From assembly GCA_036656795.1 (NCBI GenBank), contig JAVXHR010000012.1, positions 1 to 64,000 on the forward strand: a stretch of 64,000 nucleotides of DNA. The letters run 5' to 3'. Shown in pieces: positions 54,001 through 64,000 of this stretch. A program made the position numbers and the translations under genes. The notes under the pieces were generated by a model, which saw nothing but the letters and a program-made list of their open reading frames with translations, was not told the origin of the DNA and did not search any database. The stretch comes from CAUPWF01 sp036656795 (GTDB lineage Bacteria > Bacillota > Clostridia > Lachnospirales > Lachnospiraceae). The first letter of the stretch is position 1. The number at the start of each line of letters is the position of its first letter.

Positions 54001-57000
54001 CCTTTGGTGGAGTATATAAATTAGCTGCAATTCAAGATAAAGATGGTGCCTTTATTCCGAAGATTAAGTTATCTGAAAATTCGGAAAAAATAACAAACCC
54101 CGGCAATAAAACTATTTTCCGCATCTATGATAAACCAACCGGAAAAGTAAAAGCGGATTTAGTTTGTTTTGTAGAAGAACACTTTGATGCAAACGAAGAT
54201 CTATTATTGTTTGACCCATTGGAAACTTGGAAAAAAACGCGTCTAAAAGGTGGCACTTACATATTACGCGAGTTATTGACTCCTGTTTTCCAAAATGGAG
54301 AATGTGTCTATACCTCCCCATCTGTTATGGAAATTGCTGCCTATTGTCGTGAAGAAAAGAAGACCCTGTGGGAAGAAACAAAGCGTCTCTTCAATCCACA
54401 TGCTGTATACGTGGACCTTTCACCCAAATTATTTGATGTAAAGCAAAATTTACTAGATCAAATAAGTATAAATAAATAAAAGGAGTTGAAGTATGAAGAT
54501 TATAGTATTAGCCGGTGGACTTAGTACAGAACGTGATGTATCCTTAACTTCCGGTGCCGGAATATGTAAAACATTAAGAGAAAAGGGGCATCAGGCATAT
54601 CTGCTAGATGCATTTATGGGACTTCCCTATGATACTGGTAAATTAGAGGAAGTATTTGCACTTCCCAATGCAGGACTTGAAATTGCCGATGGCATTAAAA
54701 CTACAGAACCTGACCTTGCTAAGATAAAAGCCTCCAGGCCTGATAAATCTCCTTGTTTTCTTGGGCCAAATGTAATTGAGCTATGTCGCATGGCAGATAT
54801 TACATTTATGGGACTCCATGGAGATGTAGGCGAAAACGGAAAATTACAAGCCGCTTTTGATATCTTAGGTATCAAGTATACCGGTCCAAATTCCTTAGGA
54901 AGTGCCCTTGCTATGGATAAAGGTGTTACCAAGCAGATCTTTAAGATGTGCAACATTCCAGCTCCCGGTGGTACTTGGTTGAAAAAGACCACAACAAAAA
55001 CCTCATTATCTACACTTGGGTTATCTCTTCCCGTCGTTGTAAAACCCTGCTCCGGTGGTTCAAGTATCGGTGTCTATATTGTACATACCGATAAGGAATA
55101 CCAACAGGCACTTGCCGAATCCTTTCGTTATGAAGATGAACTAATTATTGAGCCTTATATCAAAGGACGAGAATTTGCCGTAGGAATTATCGATGGAGAA
55201 GCGCTTCCCGTGATAGAAATCATTCCTAATACTGGATTTTTTGATTATGCAAATAAATACCAAGACGGGTGTACACAAGAGATCTGCCCCGCAGATATTG
55301 AAGACTCAATTGCACAAAAGATGCAGGAAGCCGCAGTTCAAGCTTTCCACGCATTAAAGCTGGATGTCTATGCAAGAGCCGATTTTTTATTAACTTCATC
55401 AGGTGATTTTTTCTGTCTGGAAGTCAATAGCTTACCCGGAATGACTGCTGCCAGCCTGTTACCCAAAGAAGCCCATGCCGCAGGAATTGAATATGGAGAC
55501 TTATGTGAATTGATTATTGCCAAATCACTACCTCGATTTGATTTCTAATTACATATTTGATGATAGAAAAGGATGGAAAATTGTATGAGAAACATGTCGC
55601 TAGAACAGATTACTTCCGTATGTGGAGGAACTTATTACGGAGATTCCAACAGCTATAGCCAAGAAATAAACGGTGTAGTCATTGACAGTAGAAAAGTAGC
55701 ACCCGGCTATCTCTTTGTTCCAATCAAAGGGGAACGAGTAGATGGTCATGATTATATTCCCCAAGTAATGAAAAAAGGAGCTCTTTGTTCCTTTTCCGAA
55801 CATCTCCTAGAACACACTTCACACCCTTATATCTTAGTGGATTCCTGTGTAGTTGCATTGCAGACATTAGCCGCTTATTACAGAGATTCTTTAGATATTA
55901 AAGTTGTTGGAATTACAGGAAGTGTTGGAAAAACAAGTACAAAAGAAATGGTTGCATCTGTATTGGCACAAAAATACAAAGTTTTAAAAACAGAAGGAAA
56001 CTTTAACAATGAGCTTGGATTACCATTGACAATCTTTCAGATTCGTGATGAACATGAGATTGCTGTATTAGAGATGGGTATTGGCGACTTTAATGAAATG
56101 CACTGTCTTGCAGCGATGGCAAAACCAGATGTCTGTGTCATTACAAACATTGGATACGCTCATTTAGAGAATCTAAAAAGTCGAGAAGGTATTCTAAAAG
56201 CCAAAACTGAGATGTTTGATCATATGAAACCCAATCCCATTATTGTCCTAAATGGTGAAGATGACATGCTGACACAAATTGGTGTGGTTCATGGAGCAAC
56301 TCCTATCTTCTTTGGTACCTCAAACAATTATAACATCTATGCTACCGATATTAAGAATCTAGGACTGAGGGGAACCACCTGTACCATTCATCTTCCCCAT
56401 AGCACCATCGCCCCCACCATACCTGCACCTGGAATTCACATGGTGTCTAACGCCTTAGCCGGTGCGTGTGTAGGATATGCGCTTGGATTGACCGCAGACG
56501 AAATTCTGCATGGTATTGAAGGATTGATTCCTGTATCAGGTCGTAATCACGTCATAGAAACCAATGATTTACTTATCATTGATGATTGTTATAACGCAAA
56601 CCCTGCATCTATGAAAGCATCTTTAGATGTACTTTCAACCGGTGATGGAAGAACAGTAGCAATTCTAGGTGATATGTTTGAATTGGGAACAGATGAATTA
56701 AAATTGCATGGAGAAACAGGGGCTTATGCCGCCCTGCTGGGAATTGATGTGATCTGTTGTATCGGGCACTTATCTAAAGCAATGGCTAATGGTGCAACTT
56801 CTGCCGGCTCCAAAAAAAGTACCATACAATACTATGAAACAAAGATTTTATTTTTAGACACCATTGAGGAGATTATACAAAAAGGGGATACCGTTCTTGT
56901 GAAAGCATCTCATAGCATGGATTTTTCTGAAATTGTAGAGACACTTCGCCGACTGTCATTTTAAAAGAAAGGTACACTATGGATTATCAAATGCTTGTTC

Positions 57001-60000
57001 TTGATTTAGATGGAACACTGACTAACTCAGATAAAGAAATTACAGCACCCACTCTAACTGCACTTCTCCAACTTCAAGAACGAGGAAAAAAAGTGGTGTT
57101 AGCTTCCGGTCGTCCACTTCAAGGCGTGCTTCCACTAGCAAAAGAATTACATCTCAAAGACTATGGTGGATATATATTGGCTTATAACGGCGCCCGTATT
57201 GTAGATTGCAGCAATCAGCACATTATCTATAATCGAGCCTTACCTATGGATACCTTGGCACCTATCGTTCATATTGCCGAACAATATGATGTTGGAATCT
57301 TGGGTTATCAAGATGATCTGATTATCTCAGGACTTCACGAAAACAAATACTCCCAGATAGAAGCTTTTATCAATAAAACAAAACTCACATATACCGATGA
57401 CTTTCTTACATACATCAGCTCCCCTACCAATAAGTTACTTGTGACAGGAGAGCCTTTGGTTGTTGCTAGTGTAGAAACAGCTATGAAAAACAAATTTCAT
57501 ACATTCCTTAATATTTATCGTTCTGAACCATTCTTTTTAGAGATCATGCCACAAAAAATTGATAAAGCATATTCCTTACAAAAACTACTCAATAGTGTAG
57601 GTCTGACTTCGGAGCAGATGATTTGTTGTGGTGACGGCTACAATGACATTACCATGATTGAAAGTGCCGGTCTTGGCGTCGCTATGGCCAATGCACAACC
57701 ACTGGTAAAGGAATCTGCCGATTATATTACCAAATCCAATGATGAAGATGGAATTCTGCATGTCATTCATGAATTCATGTAATGCTCTATCTTCTCACAC
57801 ACTTTTTTCCAAGAAAGTTCTGTTACATCGATTGACTGTTCTGTGTCTCGTTCTAAGCATTCTTCCAGTGCCAGCGCGAGATGCTTTTCAAACTCCGGCA
57901 GTTCTTTCGGTTCTGGTTCATCCGTATTTCTCATATGTGGAGGTTGCACATAATATATCTGATTATTCGGAATGTGTGCATCCATCCAGTCCTTAATTCC
58001 CAAAAGATTCGTACACACCACTTGCAAGCCACATGCCAACGCTTCTAGAATCACCAGTGGCAGTCCCTCATATAAAGAAGGTAGTACAAATACATCGCAT
58101 TGATTAAACCGTCGGGCCAGTTCGTTCTGATCTACATTCCCCAATAACTGAACCGAATATCTACAAGACTGAACCATGGAGCATATCATGTCATATTCCT
58201 GCTGATTCCCATATCCCCCCGCCAACCATAAGGTCAATTCATCTGACTTATATGGAAGATATTCCAGACATCGAAGAAGACTGAGCACTCCTTTTTTTTC
58301 CGATAACTTCCCCGCAAAAATCAGATTTTTTTTACCTTTCGCTTTCTTTTGAGTATTCCTTAGCTGTTGATCATAAAATATCCGATTATTATAGCCACTT
58401 CCTATTACTTGTATCTTGGTTGCCTCTACACCATACACCTCTTTAATTGTTTTTTTCTGCTCTTCCTGTAATGCCAAGATAACATCTAGTTTTTGAATCT
58501 GCTCTTTGATATAACCTGCTTCTAATGTATGTTTCTTCATCTGTCGGATATCAGTTCCATGACAACAACCATATACCGGTATCGTTGGACATTCTTGACG
58601 CACAATTGCTGTTACTATGTAAAGATGATGACATAAGATAATGTCCGGTTGGAAACGTAATACCGCTTCCCTGATACTTATTGCAAATGCATTCTTAAAC
58701 TGCTCTACCATACTCTGTGTCATCTCACAATAAACGGTGCTTTCATATGGCATCTCGTCTGACATTCCCACAATAGGAAATGGCAAGTCCTTGGATTGAA
58801 AATAAACTGGATAAAAAGTAACTCCTGCAGGAAACGATACCGAGTCGTCCCGATAGACTCCGGCTATCACCGCCTGTTCACAGCCCATATCCTGAAATCC
58901 CTTGACTAATTCGCTTAGATAAACACCACTTCCTGTACTATTTGGTTTTTGCGATGTTACACTTAAGATTCTCATTCGCTTCCCTCCACATGAATAGAAA
59001 AACCATCGTTCACGATGAACGATGGTCATGATTGTATCATTAATATTATATGGCAAGTATAGCATATGGCTATTTAAGATGTAAAGCAATGTTGATTACT
59101 TATCTTGACTTACCTCGACTTACCTTTGCATAAATTCACTTAATTTCGTGTCGATTGATATCCACTAAAACTTCGACCATCATAGATTTGACAGTTGTTT
59201 TTGCCAGCTTTCTTTGCCACATACAATGCCGTATCTGCATGATTATATAACTCCTCGAAGGTAATTCCGTCTTTTGGTGAAACAGCAACACCCACACTGC
59301 TTGATAATACAATTTCTTGACCTTCCCCATCTTGATAGGTTGTATATAATGTTTTGCAGATTTCCTCCCCCTTTTCTCGGACCACAGCATCCGTTGCACC
59401 ATTCTTCATATAAGCAATATATTCATCACCACCAATACGTCCAACAATGTCTTCACTGCGAAAGATAGTCAATACCTTTTCACCCAATTCACGCAACACT
59501 TTATCTCCATATGCATGGCCAAGATGATCGTTAATATCTTTAAAATCATCTATATCAATGATAAAAAATGCTACCACTGTACTCGAATGATTAAAAAGCA
59601 GATGCTCTGCAATTAACTTTTCTGTAATGCCTTTGTTGTATAATCCGGTCAACGAATCACGCTCAGCCTTATATTGTAATTCTAATTGATTTCGCTTTTC
59701 TACATCAATATTTTTGATATAAGTAAACCCAAGTATGTCGTCATTCTTTGCATCTCTAGCCAGATTCGTTATTGCGCGACACCAGATATATTCATCTTCT
59801 GATACACGTCGACGATACTCTACTGTCAGTTCACTTTTCCCCTGTTCAAATTCTTTGGTAATGTTAGAAGGAGACACACACCTTGCAAATTCCTCTATAT
59901 CCTCAGGATATACAACTTTATGAGCCATATACCCCAACATATTGGTGTAGTGACATATTCCATTACCACCCTCAACCTTTATCCCTTCGAATCCACTTAT

Positions 60001-63000
60001 AATCATATCTTGACTCAGGTTAAATTCATAGGTTAATATTGCATCTTTTGTAATAGAATTTCGATATTCTCGTTCCTTAGAAACCGTTAGTTTGAGTTCC
60101 ACATTCTTCTCCTTATATCCAAGGAGTTTTCCTGTCTTCACTGCAAAAAGCAGCATTATATAGATGCCTATCACAACAACGCAGGGTGCAACAATTTGAT
60201 TTACTATCACTCCAATATGATACACCGGACTTTCCGCTATATACGAATTAAAGAGCAAATACATACTGTCAACAATCATCCACACCGTTAAACAGACCTG
60301 TTGGTCATGATGCTCATTCACAATCCGAATCCGATCTAAGGGTAGAAAGTTTATAGTAAGTCCTACCGCAATATTTAAAAATATAAATGTTGTAAGCACT
60401 GAATATGCATATAAAATTGGGTCATTATATATTTTATAAATAGGGATATCATGCACCAGAGAAAAAATCCCTGTAGAAATTGCTCTGATTGCTAAAACGT
60501 GGACTACACAGGCAGACGTGCAAAATAAGTTTTTTAATATTGTATCTTTATAGAAGATGCGAAATTCCACAAAAAGCACTATAATGATTAATACATATGG
60601 AATCATCGTACCACCTATCAACGTTGAAATTCCAAAGACAACAAGCGCATTTAATATACCAACCGGCAATCTCCACCTTTTGGTAAGTACCGGATTCTTA
60701 AGCAAATGATCGATTAACTCAAAAACCCAATACCAGTAGAGCGATATCGCTATAAATAAAGCGACTACTGGAAGTATTACTAACTTATAATTCATGTATC
60801 AGATGCCCCTTTCTTTACCACACGCACAACTCACATAAATTATACTCTTAATAATCTCATTGCACAATACAGCATAGTCTATTTTACAAAAAAAGTTGCT
60901 CTATTTAACGTCTTGAGCAACTTTCTTACTTTATAAAATAAATCATTTGACAAATCCATCTTTTCTTAATTCTTGTTTTATTGTCTTAACCATCTTTGCA
61001 ATAAATCGTACCTCTTCTTTATTGCAATCCTTAATTTCATTTGCTATTTCACCAATAAAAACATCTTTTGATTGCTTTAAATTATCACATAATAATGTGT
61101 CCGCAGATACCTCTAGGGCATCTACAATGGCAATAAATATCTTCATACTTCCAATGGTGTTTCCTGTCTCAATATGGCTGATATGTGTTGTCCCTACACC
61201 TACTAATTCAGCAAGTTGTTCTTGTGAAATACCTTTTGCTAGACGTGCGATTCGGATTCGCTTTCCAATTTCTAAATAATTTACCTCCATATTCGTTCCT
61301 CCTAATTACATATACCTACATTGTATGTGTATTTAGATTATGTCGTAATATCCTAAATATGCATCTAGATTATTAAGACATACATAGGAAATGAAATACA
61401 TAATGATTTTAATTATTTTATTCATGTCACAAATAGAGTATCCGTCTTTCGCGACAAATACTCTATTTATATAATTTCTATATTCATTGATAGGTAATCA
61501 TTTTCATTTCCCATGATTATTTTTCTATCTTTACTAACTCCTCAAAATTTTTCACATAGTATTCTCGTTATACTATGATGCATGAAATCCTCCTAGTAAA
61601 ATGCTCCTAGCAAATAATTCAATAAAACAACACCACATAAAGAGTGCTAGTGAAAAACAATAAAAAATGACTTTTTTTGCTTCAATATTTGTATGCTTCT
61701 GCAAATAATTGATTCCATCACCAATCATACTTAATATCAAGGTCACGCACCATACCAATAAAAGTAATGGGATAACATCCAGCACTAAAAATTTATTTGA
61801 ATCATAAAAACTTACAACAATCAAAATCATTGTTATTATAGGAATTAAAAACAAACATACACTCTTAAAAAATTTATGGTTTTTCTCATTCCTTCTAGGG
61901 ACCATAATTCCTACCTCTTTCATGATTTTCTGCGTTTTTCCTTTCGCATGGGTGAGCAAGCAAACCGTTTCCACGTGCGTGCGAGTTAATTGGAAGTACC
62001 TCAAATACTATATCGACCAAACGGATATATTTTACTTCTCTTCAAATTTCTTCGTAACAACCAAACTATAAATCACCATAATTACTATTGTTTCCATCAT
62101 CACACCTAAAACAGACAACAATATATATGGTGTATTTTGACCACTGAGTAATGGCATTCCTAATACAATAAAAACAACTCCATATAAAATAAACAGTTTA
62201 CCCGTTGCATGATTATATCCCCTTATATCGTTCACACGAAAAGTCTTAATATTTGCCCAAAATCCAACTACCTTCTTTGAAAAAAAAGCACGAATGCCGA
62301 GTCCTATCATAAAACAACCAACTAACGCCCATACAATAAATCCTATAGTTCCTCCGTCCATATCGTATCCTCCCTGCGACATCAACTTGCTCATAATTAT
62401 TACTCTATTTCTTCATTTACTTTTCGCAAAATAAATTTTGTCTTTTCCACTGGATAAGGCACGCTTGTTCGAGTATACTGTCCTACCGATACCACGGTAC
62501 CCTTAGTTTCTTTTTGCTCTCTGCCAATTGGAACAATAACCGAATCACTAATTTTTATGTTTGTGTCATTGGTTCTAAACGAATATGGTTTCATAGAATT
62601 TGGAAGTTCAACCCCACAATAAATATAAATGTTTGTATCCTCTACTGCCGGTAACACATTTCCATTTTTCATTTCTTCCTTATAATGTTTCGCGCACTCT
62701 CTTTCTCTTTTGTCATCAATCAGAATAAGCGCCTTTAAAAAATCCGTTTTAGTTTCATAATCTTCAGGATTAAGTTTATAAATATCCCTGTTATTGAATC
62801 TGCAACGCCATCTATACTTTTTTTCATTTACAGCTTCAAGATATTCATTTTCACTGTTATAATAGCGAGGATCCAAACCATAGTATTTGTCAATATCAAT
62901 ACTTTGGCGCCACGCATTGCTTCTTGTGTAAGCATATTGGTCACAGCTCTGCTCAATATCACGTTTATATTCAGCAATATTTTCATCCCATACTTCAATT

Positions 63001-64000
63001 TCATCAGCTATCATTTCATCTGAATAGGCTCTGACAAGGGGTAATAGCTCTTGCTCCACGTATTCTATTGTCTCAAGCTCCTGATAGTTTTTTGAGTAAT
63101 TTATTACTTCACCAGTCAATTCAATAATCGGTTTCCATTTACCATCCACTATTGCAAGTCCATCTTCAAAAAGTGCTTTTGCAGTATCAAGCATGCTCAA
63201 TTGAATTGCACGTACAATAAGCTCTGCAAGATTATTTGTTATATTCTTTGCTCCTCTTACAACTATTTTTCTGAACTCAGAATGTTCACTCATATACTTG
63301 ATAAGTTCCATTTTAAATTCATCCGAGAAGTTATAGAGCTCATCAAGCATATCATTCGTTAACGTCGCCTTTGAATATTCATCATATTCGGTGTAATCCA
63401 TAAACTGTTCTAAGCACCATATCCACACAGTAAGACAAAGAGAGATATCTTTCCTCCCAATTTTTTGAAGAATATCTGAAAACTCAAACTCTCTTTCCGC
63501 ATCTTCATCAGGCAACGCAATGGGCAATTTGAAATTATCTTTAATCGCCTGAGCATAAAGGAAGTCACCATCGTAAGTCAGATATTTTGCAGCTATAACT
63601 GTATCTGACTTACCCAAAATGAACTCGCAACGTGCTTTTTCTTTTTTCTCATATTCACTATCACAGTAATCACCAAGTTCTGCAAGCGCATAAGCTGCGT
63701 TATACTGCCTTTTATTTGGAAAGTCAGCTTCTTTGATTTTATCTGTCGCATCCTCCTGGGGCACGAAAGAAATTTCTATAGAAATTGGAATACTGGTAAC
63801 ATTTGTATTGTAACTTTGTGCTTCCTCAAGTGCTTCTTCATATTCCTCCTCAGTTTCATAATCTTCAGGGTCTACCTCTTCATCAAGTCCATCCTCGCAG
63901 ATATCCCTCCAAGCATATTGTTCCTCTGCAAGAGCTTCATTGTATTCCTCTTCGGTTTCATAATCTTCAGGGTCTACACCAAACTCTGACCCGTCAGCAC

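Overview
The window looks like a chromosomal segment of a low-GC, endospore-forming, Gram-positive anaerobe of the Clostridia, most likely Lachnospiraceae. Spore genes (spoIIID, spoIIR, a sipL-like gene), a rubredoxin, peptidoglycan precursor genes, the MEP-pathway gene ispE and several GGDEF/EAL and hybrid kinase proteins support this. The species is not identifiable by eye.

Layout. (1) 1-about 8,080: one end of an integrated mobilizable element. It has a MobC-like protein, an oriT-like structured region, parM/parR-like segregation genes, a second ribbon-helix-helix protein, a DUF5348 protein, a frameshifted tyrosine integrase, a plasmid-type replication initiator and a small excisionase-like protein, all read leftward. 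Facing them are an XRE regulator and a PIN-domain protein. The control region is unusually legible: a consensus promoter with a palindromic operator in its spacer, a short antisense RNA opposite the initiator leader, and six 15-bp repeats inside the initiator gene. The element abuts the 3' end of guaA; its other end is outside the window. (2) 8,129-18,600: guaA, a pentapeptide-repeat protein, a cupin, a FetAB-type ABC transporter, a coupled pair of glycosyltransferase-like genes behind a terminator-containing leader, a TetR-controlled cation/proton antiporter, an AlkD-like glycosylase and a fluoride channel. (3) 18,705-33,094: a very large GGDEF/EAL protein, rubredoxin, a second GMP synthase paralogue that has lost its glutaminase active site, a MATE exporter, spoIIID, an EAL gene remnant, DUF2207/LemA membrane proteins and a 1,475-residue hybrid histidine kinase. 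(4) 33,292-52,874: mostly housekeeping genes: DUF5107 protein, lipoprotein PPIase, cardiolipin synthase, murI, pfkA, dnaE, an HPr-like protein, cvfB, a CDF transporter, spoIIR, a GntR regulator, ispE, the sipL-like gene and plsC. (5) 53,025-57,782: a rightward run pncB-ddl-murF-HAD hydrolase. (6) 57,767-64,000: a GT4 glycosyltransferase, a diguanylate cyclase paralogous to the 18.7-kb protein, a small XRE regulator, two small membrane proteins and a repeat-bearing protein cut by the window edge.

Strongest candidates for new biology: the glutaminase-less GuaA paralogue next to rubredoxin; the antisense-RNA, in-gene-repeat and operator circuitry of the guaA-linked element; and the glycosyltransferase pair with its terminator-bearing leader. 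No tRNA, rRNA, CRISPR array or insertion sequence was recognised. All assignments come from reading sequence and motifs; no database search was possible.
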